From positions 917,001-981,000 of the forward strand of contig NZ_CP141266.1 of assembly GCF_030540775.2 (NCBI RefSeq): 64,000 nucleotides of DNA, given 5' to 3'. Source of the stretch: Flavivirga abyssicola (GTDB taxonomy: Bacteria; Bacteroidota; Bacteroidia; Flavobacteriales; Flavobacteriaceae). The position numbers and the translations under genes are program-made. Below the pieces are notes generated by a model. That model was given only the letters and a program-made list of their open reading frames with translations. It was not told where the DNA came from and did not search any database. Of this stretch, positions 51,369-60,945 are shown piece after piece. Position 1 is the first letter of the stretch; every line of letters starts with the position of its first letter.

Positions 51369-53036
51369 TTAATGTTCATAGGCTTTCATTGGTTCCCCTC
51401 TTAACCTTTCAAACCCTTTATAGGCACGCTTAATGGCTTTTGGATTAGCACGCTGAAATTCTTTTTCAGTCACCTTATAATCTTGTTGCAAGGTTTTTAG
51501 CTTTATTTTAAGCCTTTCTTCTACATCCTTATAACTCGCATCATTTATAAGATTGTCAATTTCATTCGGGTCTTTTTTTAAATCGTATAATTCCCACTCA
51601 TCTATATCATCATACACATGAATCAGCTTATACTGTTTTGTACGGACGCCACACATTTTCTTTACCATATGAAATGCAGGGAAATCGTAATAATGATAAT
51701 ATATGGCTTCTCGAAAGTCATCATCTTCAACCCCATTAATAACTAATGGTTTTAACGATTTCCCTTGCATATCCTTAGGGATATCAACACTAGCAAAATC
51801 CAAAAATGTCTCAGCAAAATCTAAATTTTGAGTTAATGCCGTTATTTTTGTTCCCGGTTTAATGACTCCCGGATATTTCATAAGCATAGGCATTCCCAAA
51901 GACTCCTCGTACATAAATCGTTTATCAAACCAACCCTTTTCGCCTAAATAAAAGCCTTGGTCTGTGGTGTAGACTACTATGGTATTGTCTTCCAAACCAT
52001 TTGCTTTTAAATAATCCAAAATACGACCCACACCTTCATCTACCGCTGCTATAGTCGCCATATAATCTTGCAGATAACGCTGTAACTTCCACAAATCCAA
52101 ATCCTTTCCGGATAAATTGGCATTATGAAAGGCATCATTTTTTGGTTGATAGGCTTTGTCCCAGGCAGATCGTTGTTCCGTTGTCATACGCTCAAAATCT
52201 GTGGTCCACGGATTGTGTGCCAATTCCGGACTCCCTTTTTTTCTGGTCATTTTTAAATCATGGCCTTCGTACATATCCCTATAAATGGTCTGGTATTGCT
52301 CTTTTGAAGCTGTTGACCCTTCATGGTTCGTAAAATAAGTCTCGGGTACCGGGAATTTAACCGTATCATATTTATTGGCATGTCGTAATGCCGGCATCCA
52401 GTTTCTATGAGGTGCTTTGTGCTGTACCATGAGCATAAAAGGTGTTTCGGAGTCTTTAATTTCATCCAGATACCTAATCGCGTCTTCGGTGACAATATCA
52501 GTCGCATAGCCCTTTACCATGGTGGTATCCACTTTTTGGGTTTGTGTATTCATAGAAATAAAATTGGGATTATAATAGTTCCCCTGATCTTGCAGAATAT
52601 TCCAATAATCAAACCCTTGTGGAACCCCATGCAAATGCCACTTACCAAACATAGCTGTTTTATAGCCTGCTTTTTGCAATAGCTTTGGAAAGGTTTGTTG
52701 GTTGCCATCAAAACGGTCTCCGTTCATTCTAAAGCCATTAATATGACTATGTTTTCCGGTTAAAATGACGGCACGACTGGGACCACAAATAGAATTGGTA
52801 CAGAAATTATTTTTGAAAATAGCCCCTTCATTGGCAATTCTATCAATATTTGGCGTGGGTGCTAATTGACTAATAGGGTGTCCATAGGCGCTTATGGCTT
52901 GAGTGGCATGATCATCTGCCATAATGAAAATAATATTAGGCCTTACTTTTGTACTACCAATCTGAGTCTCTTTTTTTTCTCCTTTACAGGATTGAAATAC
53001 TGTAGCTATTAAAACAATATATATTAGTTTTTTCAT
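51369..53036 (-). CDS. S1-family (formylglycine) sulfatase lipoprotein
   Basis: 555 residues. Lipoprotein signal with Cys 17. Metal site NIIFIMADDHATQAISAYG with D41/D42. The sulfatase signature CGPSR at 84-88, where C84 would become formylglycine, is followed by AVILTGKHSH. Further family blocks: AMFGKWHLHG, MLMVQHKAPHRNW, VVYTTDQGFYLGEKGWFDKRFMYEESLGMP. It removes sulfate esters from a glycan, typical of marine algal polysaccharide use; the exact linkage is unknown. It overlaps the esterase gene by four bases and is 10 bases upstream of the GH97 gene, so the three form one operon. Confidence 0.93.
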   Translation of the reverse strand: MKKLIYIVLIATVFQSCKGEKKETQIGSTKVRPNIIFIMADDHATQAISAYGHPISQLAPTPNIDRIANEGAIFKNNFCTNSICGPSRAVILTGKHSHINGFRMNGDRFDGNQQTFPKLLQKAGYKTAMFGKWHLHGVPQGFDYWNILQDQGNYYNPNFISMNTQTQKVDTTMVKGYATDIVTEDAIRYLDEIKDSETPFMLMVQHKAPHRNWMPALRHANKYDTVKFPVPETYFTNHEGSTASKEQYQTIYRDMYEGHDLKMTRKKGSPELAHNPWTTDFERMTTEQRSAWDKAYQPKNDAFHNANLSGKDLDLWKLQRYLQDYMATIAAVDEGVGRILDYLKANGLEDNTIVVYTTDQGFYLGEKGWFDKRFMYEESLGMPMLMKYPGVIKPGTKITALTQNLDFAETFLDFASVDIPKDMQGKSLKPLVINGVEDDDFREAIYYHYYDFPAFHMVKKMCGVRTKQYKLIHVYDDIDEWELYDLKKDPNEIDNLINDASYKDVEERLKIKLKTLQQDYKVTEKEFQRANPKAIKRAYKGFERLRGEPMKAYEH

Positions 53037-53935
53037 GGGGTCTTGGTTATAATCCTTTTTGTTTGAATGGTTTCTTTATCCTGAATGGTTTGATTGAAAA
53101 AATCAAGGATCGTGTCTAATTGGTCAAAGGGAATTTGACACAGTTCGTGCTTACCGCCTACTACTTTGTAGAAATAATAAGAAACTCCTAAATTATCCAA
53201 TGTATCTGCAATAACTTCGGAACCATCCAAAATCATATAGCCCAACGTATCTGGCGTGCAATAATGATGTGGTCCTTTTCCACAAGGCACTAAATTATCA
53301 TCGGTTCCATGAAACAGCACTGTGGGTACTGCATTGTGTTTTGAGATATAATCTGAATTAACCAAAGCACCTGCAAGCGAAATAACACCTGCAAAGTTCA
53401 CATCTTTATATGTTGAAATATCATCGACAAAAAAGCGTCTTAAATACACTGCGTTTAAAACGCTTTCGGCACCAGCACTACTACCTCCGGCTATGATTTT
53501 GGTTGGGTCTATTTTAAGTGCTGCTTTATGTTCTACAACATATTTAGCAGCATCAAGATAATCGATAGCTGCTTGTCGAAAAATATCCAATTTTAAGGTT
53601 TTCGGACAATCACAACCTGAACCTGTTTTTGAGTTTTTTAATAGCAATCTGTATGACATCGAAATACCAATATAACCTTGTTTAGTTAATTTTTTCATCA
53701 TTTTAACCTCATCGAGATTATCACGTTTACCTCCTGAAAATCCGCCTCCATGCATCCATAAAATGATGGGAAGCCTGTCGTTGGTCTTTATGCTTTTTGG
53801 TGTATATACATCCATTTTCAAAGTATCTGAATCTTTAATCGCGTAGGTATAGGTCGCTTTGTTTTGAGACCAAATAAAATTGCTGATGCACAAGCATATG
53901 ATAAATGATTTAAGATTTAGATGTACTAATATCAT
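53033..53935 (-). CDS. secreted alpha/beta-hydrolase esterase
   Basis: 300 residues with a signal peptide (SFIICLCISNFIWSQ). Oxyanion HGGGFSGG (about 64-71), nucleophile elbow GGSSAGAES, acid loop FHGTDDNLVPCG and catalytic-type His in VGGKHELCQ. It resembles carbohydrate esterase-like hydrolases that strip acetyl or similar groups from glycans. Its stop overlaps the sulfatase ATG (ATGA), so translation is coupled and both likely act on the same decorated polysaccharide. Confidence 0.85.
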   Translation of the reverse strand: MILVHLNLKSFIICLCISNFIWSQNKATYTYAIKDSDTLKMDVYTPKSIKTNDRLPIILWMHGGGFSGGKRDNLDEVKMMKKLTKQGYIGISMSYRLLLKNSKTGSGCDCPKTLKLDIFRQAAIDYLDAAKYVVEHKAALKIDPTKIIAGGSSAGAESVLNAVYLRRFFVDDISTYKDVNFAGVISLAGALVNSDYISKHNAVPTVLFHGTDDNLVPCGKGPHHYCTPDTLGYMILDGSEVIADTLDNLGVSYYFYKVVGGKHELCQIPFDQLDTILDFFNQTIQDKETIQTKRIITKTP

Positions 53936-54049
53936 TTTTAAAATTTATTTTTTCGGACTTTTTGTTTTAGAGTGATGCTATTTAAACCTTCCTAATATTT
54001 CGATAAAATCGAAATTGTCTTTCTTTTATAAAAGAAACCTCGTCTTTAT

Positions 54050-54089
54050 GGGATTTCTCGTCGCTCGTTCCTTGCTCTGTAGAAATGAC
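54050..54089. repeat. REP-like element
   Basis: GGATTTCTCGTCGCTCG...CTCTGTAGAAATGAC, a slightly diverged copy. With 54150-54347 it accounts for most of the gap 53936-54352, which holds no gene. Confidence 0.68.
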
Positions 54090-54149
54090 AACTTATTTAC
54101 TGAAATTTATATTGAACTGATCTTACATATGCTACTTCTTATCTATTTA

Positions 54150-54347
54150 ACTCGATACAATTTTAGTTTTATTTAAATGAAAATCAGTTAATTATATTCA
54201 AATGTCAGGTTGAGTACTTCAACTATAGCCGAAACCTAATTAAAACAACTGAATTTTTAAAACCTTTCGACTGCGCTCAAGGTGACAAGCTTTATTTTAT
54301 TGAACTTTTGTCTGTTTTTTTATAAATTTTATATCGAACTCACGTTA
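54150..54347. repeat. long dispersed repeat, copy 2
   Basis: Matches 43806-43979. The centre here reads AGCCGAAACCTAATTAAAAC instead of the palindromic TTTATACTGAG segment of copy 1. Confidence 0.75.
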
Positions 54348-54352
54348 TTTTT

Positions 54353-56983
54353 TCAATTTATTTTTTCGATTAAAACACCACTTATCACAGGTTTGCCTAC
54401 AATTGGTTTTAAAGAAATCGTTAAACCTTTATCGTTTTCAATTCTAACTATTGCTGATTTTTCGATACCATATTTTTCCGGGTATTGCTCAGCCATATTA
54501 AATTGATTTTCTATGCATGTATCGTTTAAATAAATATCGAAAATGCGTTGTTCTTTGTCACTTTTATTAGTCTCAACAACAGCATTCAAATTATAGATAT
54601 TTTCTGTAGGTTTTATTTGAGGTTCTACAAAAAATAAACTGACTTTATATTCGCCATTGGGAATATCTAATTTATAATCTGTACACCCTTCCAACATGGT
54701 TTGAAATAAGGGTTCTGCAACTGTATTTTTAATGCTGTAAGGCACTCCTTGATGCTTATCACTACTTACATTAAAAATGGAGCCATTTACATATCCATAT
54801 TTTCCTTTTTCATAAGGTCGATCTGGAACGAATGTTATTTGACATTCTTTATCCGCAAAGTAAAAATGAGCACCTATATTCATTCCAAAACGAGAAAAGG
54901 CTTTAAAATCTAAGGTTTTTGTTTTTATCACGTCAGTCGTTTTTTCTTTGGATATTGGCCCTGCTACTACTTTTATAGTGTTTGCACCATTTATAAACGG
55001 CATATCGACAGTTACAACACCATTTTTAAATGACACACCCTGAAGCTTTTCCCCGTTTAAAAAAATCTCTCCTGTATTCTGATTTGAATATATTTGAACG
55101 GGATATGTGTCGTTATCAAACAGTGTTAAACCATCCAAATAAGTAGTGGCAATATGTATGAACGATTCTTTGTTGTTTAAAACTGATTTATACCAATAGT
55201 ATATATCCTTGGGCTCCCGATTAAATTGTATTAAGCCTTTTTGATTAACGTGTGGTATGGCATCACCACGAAATTCCGAACCAAAATCGGCGAAATTCCA
55301 AGCTGTCATCCCTGTCATATACGGTCTTTCTGTGATTTTCTCATAATAGGATTGGTGCAATTTGGCTTGATATTCTGTGGAGAAATCAAATTTTTTGGGT
55401 GTATTTGTAAAAATTCTAACATCGGCTCCAGGTCCATACTCCGAGAGTAAAAGAGACCGGTTTGGATATCTTTTATGTTGATCATCTAAAAAAACACCTA
55501 AATCCGGGATGTCTTTATCATACCATCCAAAATATAAGTTCCAACCGAATAACATCGGTAAATCGGCGATACCGGTTTCATTATACAATTCGTTTAAATG
55601 CCCCGCCATAACTGTGATGTGATTGGGGGCTAACTTACGTGTTAATCCCTCTAATTGCTTCGCTAAATTTACAGCGGCTTTTTTCTGGTTTTCCTTTTCG
55701 ACTTCGGTGGATTTATTATCGAAGGCTAATCTTAAAAAGATTTCATTCATATAACCAAACATCACTACTGATGTATGATTATAATATTGTTTCACATGCT
55801 CTTTTTGCATATTTAAACTAACGTCGAAAAAGGCTTTGGTATCTGTTACTTTATTAACTACAGGAATTTCAGACCACACTATAATGCCTAGTTTATCACA
55901 CATGTCATACAACTCCCGTGACTGTGGATAATGTGCATTTCTAAGTACATTGGCTCCCATTTCTTTTATAAGTTGAATGTCCTTTTTCTGGAGTTCCAAG
56001 GGGACAGCATTGCCATAGCCTTTATAATCCTGATGTCGATTAACACCAATAAGTTTGATTGGTTCTCCATTTAAAAAGAACCCTTTATCGGCATCTACAT
56101 GTGCCCATCGAAAGCCTATATCTTGTCTTTTTTCGTCTAAAATATGGTGTTCTTCATCTGATAGTTGAAGTTGTAGTTTATATAAGTATGGTGAGTTCGG
56201 AGACCATAATTTTGGGTGGTATAGTTCTGAAAATTTAATATTTATAGCTTCTGAGGCATTTGCGCTACTTTTAAATTTTAAACTCTTATTAAATACCACT
56301 TTATTTTCAGCATCAAGAATAGCTACTTTTAGATTGTTGTTTGGTGATTTATTTTCAAAATTATCGATCAGTACTTTAACTTCTATGCCTACTTTTTCTT
56401 CTGAAATAGTATAGTAATCTATATAGTACCCCTCTGAAGCAAAATCAGATAACGAGATATGTTGTTTTGGTTTCGAAATAAGCTGTACGTCACGATAAAT
56501 ACCGCCATAAAAGGTGAAATCTGCATCTAATGGTGGGATATTGGGATTATGACTGTTATCAACTTTGACTTCAATTAAATTATACGCATTGTAATGTATC
56601 CATTTTGAAATATTGACATTAAAAGCTGTGTACCCTCCTTTATGATTACCTACATGGTTACCATTAACATATACATCTGCTTCTTGATTGACACCTTTGA
56701 AGTACAGGTAATGGATTAAGTTTTCTTTTGATTTTGAAAAATAAAGCTGCTTTTTATACCATCCTACACCTCTATGATATCCTTTTACCTCATCAAAGGC
56801 ATCATCTTTATTCCAAGTATGCGGTATGTTGATAGTTTGCCAATCATTTGAGGTTCTTTCGCCTAAAACAAACTGCCACCCAGAATTTATAGTAATGGTT
56901 TGGGATTTTATTGTATCTGGAAATACCCCCAATATTAAAAGGAATATAGCAAGTCTAAATTTGAATGTGTTGTTAGATTTCAA
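54353..56983 (-). CDS. GH2-family beta-galactosidase-like hydrolase
   Basis: 876 residues with a signal peptide. Sugar-binding domain (about 30-170, FKGVNQEADVYVNGNHVGNHKGGYTAFNVNIS), Ig-like domain (about 180-290), then the TIM barrel with GVNRHQDYKGYGNA, ANVLRNAHYPQSRELYDMCDKLGIIVWSEIP, acid/base E414 in FGYMNE and nucleophile E515 in LLSEYG. The C-terminal ~250 residues look like added beta-sandwich domains, the last resembling malectin-type binding (EYKVSLFFVEPQ, IFDIYLNDTCIE). Substrate could be beta-galactoside, beta-glucuronide or beta-mannoside. Confidence 0.9.
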   Translation of the reverse strand: MKSNNTFKFRLAIFLLILGVFPDTIKSQTITINSGWQFVLGERTSNDWQTINIPHTWNKDDAFDEVKGYHRGVGWYKKQLYFSKSKENLIHYLYFKGVNQEADVYVNGNHVGNHKGGYTAFNVNISKWIHYNAYNLIEVKVDNSHNPNIPPLDADFTFYGGIYRDVQLISKPKQHISLSDFASEGYYIDYYTISEEKVGIEVKVLIDNFENKSPNNNLKVAILDAENKVVFNKSLKFKSSANASEAINIKFSELYHPKLWSPNSPYLYKLQLQLSDEEHHILDEKRQDIGFRWAHVDADKGFFLNGEPIKLIGVNRHQDYKGYGNAVPLELQKKDIQLIKEMGANVLRNAHYPQSRELYDMCDKLGIIVWSEIPVVNKVTDTKAFFDVSLNMQKEHVKQYYNHTSVVMFGYMNEIFLRLAFDNKSTEVEKENQKKAAVNLAKQLEGLTRKLAPNHITVMAGHLNELYNETGIADLPMLFGWNLYFGWYDKDIPDLGVFLDDQHKRYPNRSLLLSEYGPGADVRIFTNTPKKFDFSTEYQAKLHQSYYEKITERPYMTGMTAWNFADFGSEFRGDAIPHVNQKGLIQFNREPKDIYYWYKSVLNNKESFIHIATTYLDGLTLFDNDTYPVQIYSNQNTGEIFLNGEKLQGVSFKNGVVTVDMPFINGANTIKVVAGPISKEKTTDVIKTKTLDFKAFSRFGMNIGAHFYFADKECQITFVPDRPYEKGKYGYVNGSIFNVSSDKHQGVPYSIKNTVAEPLFQTMLEGCTDYKLDIPNGEYKVSLFFVEPQIKPTENIYNLNAVVETNKSDKEQRIFDIYLNDTCIENQFNMAEQYPEKYGIEKSAIVRIENDKGLTISLKPIVGKPVISGVLIEKIN

Positions 56984-57049
56984 GATGATTTTTATTTTAA
57001 AAACCTTGTGATTTAATTGTTATTAATTAACATGAACAAAAGATGTTAT

Positions 57050-57153
57050 GTCATTCCGAACGAAGTATGAGGAGGAATCTCATAATCATACTTCAACAGC
57101 ACTTGGTACAGGTGTGATTTCTCGTCGCTCATACTTCGCTCTGTCGAAATGAC
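57050..57153. repeat. REP-like inverted repeat pair
   Basis: GTCATTCCGAACGAAGTATGAGG at the left and CTCATACTTCGCTCTGTCGAAATGAC at the right are inverted relatives, so the ~100-bp element could form a long hairpin between the GH3 and GH2 genes. Confidence 0.72.
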
Positions 57154-57191
57154 AACTAACTCTAAATAATGTTAGATAGATTAAACTATGT

Positions 57192-59456
57192 CTAATCATG
57201 TTTATCTAATATAAACATATGCTCAAAATCAAAATCTGAAGTGCCTTTTATAGCAATTTCAAATGTTCCGGGTTCTACGGTAAACGTGTCATTGTTGTAA
57301 AATTTTAAATCTTCAACGGTTAAGTCAAAACTCACCGTTTTACTTTCTCCTTTTTTAAGGGCTATTTTTTTGAAGCCTTTAAGTTCTTTTACCGGTCTTG
57401 TGATACTGCCCACTTTATCGTGAACATATAATTGCGCCACTTCAGATCCATCGTAATCACCCGTATTTGTTATAGTAACTGAGGCCGTTAAGGTATCTGA
57501 AAACCCTATAGTGGTTGCTGATAATTTAAAGTCGGAGTATTCGAAATGAGTATAGCTCAACCCATGTCCGAAAGGGTATAAAGGCGTATTCGGCGAATCA
57601 ATATAATTCGACTTGTAATCTTCTTTTGGATTATTAGGGGGAATAGGACGTCCTGTATTTTTCATATTATAATAAATAGGTACTTGCCCCAAAGTTCTTG
57701 GAAAGGTTACCGGTAATTTTCCTGATGGATTATGTGTTCCAAACAACACATCAGCAACTCCACTTCCACCACTAGTTCCTGGAAACCAGGTTTCTAAAAT
57801 GGCATCTGCTAAATGATCTTCTTCTGATAGATCCAACGGACGACCATTCATTAAAACCAATATAATTTTTTTATTGGGTACCGCTTTACGAATTGCTTTT
57901 ATTAAATCTGTTTGACGTCCGGGTAGTTTGATATTGGTTCTACTGGCAGCTTCTCCACTCATATCGTAGTCCTCTCCCATCACCATAACGACTTTATCTG
58001 CTCGTTTTGCAGCATTTATAGCACTCTTAAATTCACTCTTATCATCACCTTCAATCTCACAACCTTTGGCATATATAATTTTTGAATCGCCTAAATACTC
58101 CTGAATTCCCTCATACACACTAATGGCCTTGCCTTTTCTATCACCAGCAGCTGCCCAATTGCCTATAATATTTTCTTTGTCTTTCGCCAATGGCCCTATT
58201 AGTGCTATTGTTTGGTTATTATTTAAAGGCAATCCTTTGTCTTCATTCTTTAGCAACACGGAACACATCGCGGCAGATTTACGCGCTGCTTCTAAGAACT
58301 CAGGTTTATAAACCACTTCTTTTTCGCGTTGCTCATCGCAGTATCTATAGGGATCATCAAACAAGCCCAGTTTATATTTTGTTAGCAGAATTCTTCGGCA
58401 AGCATCATTAATCAATGCTTCATCTACGTTTCCTTCATTCACTAATTCTTCTAAATAGAGACGATTTGCACTGCTCATCATATCCATATCGATGCCCGCA
58501 TCTATAGCTAATTTTGTGGCATGTTTTTCATCTTCTGCAAATCCATGAGGCACTAATTCGTTAATAGCCGTATAATCGGTAACTACAAAACCACTAAAAT
58601 TCCATTCCTCTCTTAAAATATCTCTAAAAATAAATTTATTTCCTGTTGCTGGCACACCATTAACTTCATTAAAAGCCGTCATAAATGTTTCTACACCTGC
58701 CTCTACAGTTGCTTTAAAAGGTGGTAAGTATACATTTCTAAGTTCGTCCTCGCCCATATTTACTGTATGGTAATCACGACCAGCCTGTGCAGCACCATAG
58801 CCCACAAAATGTTTTGCGCAAGCAAGTATCGTATTATGTTTGGATAAATCCTCTCCTTGAAACCCTTTTACATATGCTTTTGCAATTTCACTACCTAAAT
58901 AAACGTCTTCACCAGCACCTTCTGAGATACGTCCCCAACGTGGGTCTCTCCCTATATCTACCATGGGGGCAAAGGTCCAATGTATGCCTTCTGCCGAGGC
59001 TTCCTCGGCTGCAATGCGCGACCCTTTTTCTATATCGTCTAGATCCCAACTTGCTGCTAATCCTAAATTAATCGGGAAAATGGTTCTAAAACCATGAATA
59101 ACATCATAGCCAAACAACAACGGGATACCTAACCTTGTTTCTTCTACCGCCAGTTTTTGCAAATCTCTAGTTCCTTTAGCTGAATATACATTCAGCATGG
59201 CACCAACATTGCCTTCTTTTATGTATTTTTTATTATTGGAACTCACTGTTGGGCCCGTAACCGTCCAACCGCCACTATACATGACGGTTTGACCAATTTT
59301 TTCCTGTAAAGTCATTAGACTCATCAAGGAATCGACTTTAATGTCGAACGGTGTTACATTAGAAACCTTGCTAACGACATTTTTAGAGTCGGTACGACAA
59401 CTAAAAACGGTCATTATGAGTAAAAAAATGTAAGCTTTGGTTAGAGTATTAATCAT
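57192..59456 (-). CDS. bglX-like: GH3-family beta-glucosidase lipoprotein
   Basis: 754 residues. Lipoprotein signal with Cys 20 (TVFSCRT). N-terminal TIM barrel with GIPLLFGYDVIHGFRTIFPINLGLAASWD, DPRWGRISEGAGEDVYLGS, AKHFVGYGAAQAGRDYH (K215, H216) and nucleophile D294 in GFVVTDYTAI. The alpha/beta sandwich contains GEDYDMSGEAASR, the C-terminal fibronectin-like domain LKGFKKIALKKGESKTVSFDLT. Next to two GH144-like genes it probably splits glucose from beta-linked gluco-oligosaccharides such as sophoro-oligosaccharides. Confidence 0.93.
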   Translation of the reverse strand: MINTLTKAYIFLLIMTVFSCRTDSKNVVSKVSNVTPFDIKVDSLMSLMTLQEKIGQTVMYSGGWTVTGPTVSSNNKKYIKEGNVGAMLNVYSAKGTRDLQKLAVEETRLGIPLLFGYDVIHGFRTIFPINLGLAASWDLDDIEKGSRIAAEEASAEGIHWTFAPMVDIGRDPRWGRISEGAGEDVYLGSEIAKAYVKGFQGEDLSKHNTILACAKHFVGYGAAQAGRDYHTVNMGEDELRNVYLPPFKATVEAGVETFMTAFNEVNGVPATGNKFIFRDILREEWNFSGFVVTDYTAINELVPHGFAEDEKHATKLAIDAGIDMDMMSSANRLYLEELVNEGNVDEALINDACRRILLTKYKLGLFDDPYRYCDEQREKEVVYKPEFLEAARKSAAMCSVLLKNEDKGLPLNNNQTIALIGPLAKDKENIIGNWAAAGDRKGKAISVYEGIQEYLGDSKIIYAKGCEIEGDDKSEFKSAINAAKRADKVVMVMGEDYDMSGEAASRTNIKLPGRQTDLIKAIRKAVPNKKIILVLMNGRPLDLSEEDHLADAILETWFPGTSGGSGVADVLFGTHNPSGKLPVTFPRTLGQVPIYYNMKNTGRPIPPNNPKEDYKSNYIDSPNTPLYPFGHGLSYTHFEYSDFKLSATTIGFSDTLTASVTITNTGDYDGSEVAQLYVHDKVGSITRPVKELKGFKKIALKKGESKTVSFDLTVEDLKFYNNDTFTVEPGTFEIAIKGTSDFDFEHMFILDKHD

Positions 59457-59568
59457 TTTTTTAGTGTTTATTTTATATAATTATCAAAATAATAATTTGA
59501 ATTCAACAATAGACAGGCTTTGGAAATCGACATCATAACGTATTGAATTCATTTATTTTTCATTTCCT

Positions 59569-60939
59569 TTAGTAATTAAATCCTAATTTATCCAGTCCTT
59601 TTTTAACATCTTCATTTTGCATAAATAGGTTCCATAACAACCCTGTTCTATGATTTTCAATCATAATAATTTGGGGTCCCTGATCTATAGCAAGGTAAGC
59701 TTCGGTGACCCAAAAATTATAATGCGGACTAAAGGCATCGTAAAATCCTGCCGGTCCTAATAATTTATCTTTATTTTGATATAAATAATGCATCACTTTA
59801 AGAGATTCCGTAGGTGTGTAGGGTATAGAACAAATGGCTGCTGTTGGAGATACTACCCCTTTGTCGTTTGAAGGACTATGTGCAGAATACCCTCTGGAAC
59901 CGTCTGTATTTCTTGAGTAACTTGCTGTTAAGCCCCAGCAGTCTTCGCCATAATCTATATAATTTTTCGGATTGGCTATACAATATTGACGATTAATCTT
60001 AGTATGGTTGACTACCAAATTCCAATAATTCCCATATTGATCGGTTAAGTTTCTAGGATTTAATCCTAAGAATGAATAATGACTAAAAAACAAAGGCCCT
60101 CCAAAATTGGAGCCACCAGAATGTCTTAACACCAATGGAAAACCATACTGTGAAGTTGAGGAAGTAATCGCCCCATTTTTAGCCCAACCTTTTTCGTAAT
60201 CTGTTTTATCAATTGTATAATCTGGTGAAGCGGCGGCTAAAATATAAGTGATTAAAACTTCATTATAGCCTGTTAGCTTCAAGTTGATATCGAAACCATA
60301 ATTAGGACTCCAGTGCCAGTATAAGACCTCTTGGTTTTGGGTATACCAATTCCATTCTACACCCTTCCATAATTCATCTGCTTGTTCTGCCAAAGCTTTT
60401 TCTGTATCTGAACCATTTTTGAAATATTCTTTGATACAAATGAGTCCTTGTACCAAAAATGCAGTTTCTACCAAATCACCCCCATTATCCTTTGTGCTAA
60501 AGGGTAATGCATTACCTGAGTTACCATCTATCCAATGTGACCATGCGCCGTGAAAACGATCTGCGTTTTTTAAAAATGTTAATATTTTACTTAATCTGGA
60601 AATACCTTGTTCTCTTGTAATAAAATCGCGCTCTATACCTACCAGAATACTCATGAGTCCAAAACCAGTACCACCTGTTGTGACTACATTTTGATTGAGT
60701 GTCGGATTATCTGGATGATATCTTTCTTTTGCAGCACCAGAACTTGAGTGTGCAAAATCCCAGAAGTATTTAAAGGTTTCTTTTTGGGTTAGATCCATCA
60801 TGTCTTCATCACTTAATGGTACTACTCCAGTAGGATCATCATCTGACCCTGGAATATAAGGTTCCTGATACCCCGGACCATTATCTTTCCCACAAGAAAA
60901 ACATACAACACACAATAATATCAATGAATATCGAAGCAT
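59569..60939 (-). CDS. GH144-like (glucoamylase-type, PF10091) lipoprotein 1
   Basis: 456 residues. Lipoprotein signal with Cys 16 (CFSCGKDNG). The (alpha/alpha)6-type domain shows the family blocks TFKYFWDFAHSSSGAAKERYH, VTTGGTGFGLMSILVGIERDFITREQG, FHGAWSHWIDGNSG, KDNGGDLVETAFLVQGLICIKEYF, VLYWHWSPNYGF, WGLTASYS and APTAAI-like SPTAAICSIPYTPTESL. GH144 enzymes known so far act on beta-1,2-glucan. It shares about half its motifs residue for residue with the next gene, from which it is separated by six bases. Confidence 0.87.
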   Translation of the reverse strand: MLRYSLILLCVVCFSCGKDNGPGYQEPYIPGSDDDPTGVVPLSDEDMMDLTQKETFKYFWDFAHSSSGAAKERYHPDNPTLNQNVVTTGGTGFGLMSILVGIERDFITREQGISRLSKILTFLKNADRFHGAWSHWIDGNSGNALPFSTKDNGGDLVETAFLVQGLICIKEYFKNGSDTEKALAEQADELWKGVEWNWYTQNQEVLYWHWSPNYGFDINLKLTGYNEVLITYILAAASPDYTIDKTDYEKGWAKNGAITSSTSQYGFPLVLRHSGGSNFGGPLFFSHYSFLGLNPRNLTDQYGNYWNLVVNHTKINRQYCIANPKNYIDYGEDCWGLTASYSRNTDGSRGYSAHSPSNDKGVVSPTAAICSIPYTPTESLKVMHYLYQNKDKLLGPAGFYDAFSPHYNFWVTEAYLAIDQGPQIIMIENHRTGLLWNLFMQNEDVKKGLDKLGFNY

Positions 60940-60945
60940 AGAAAT

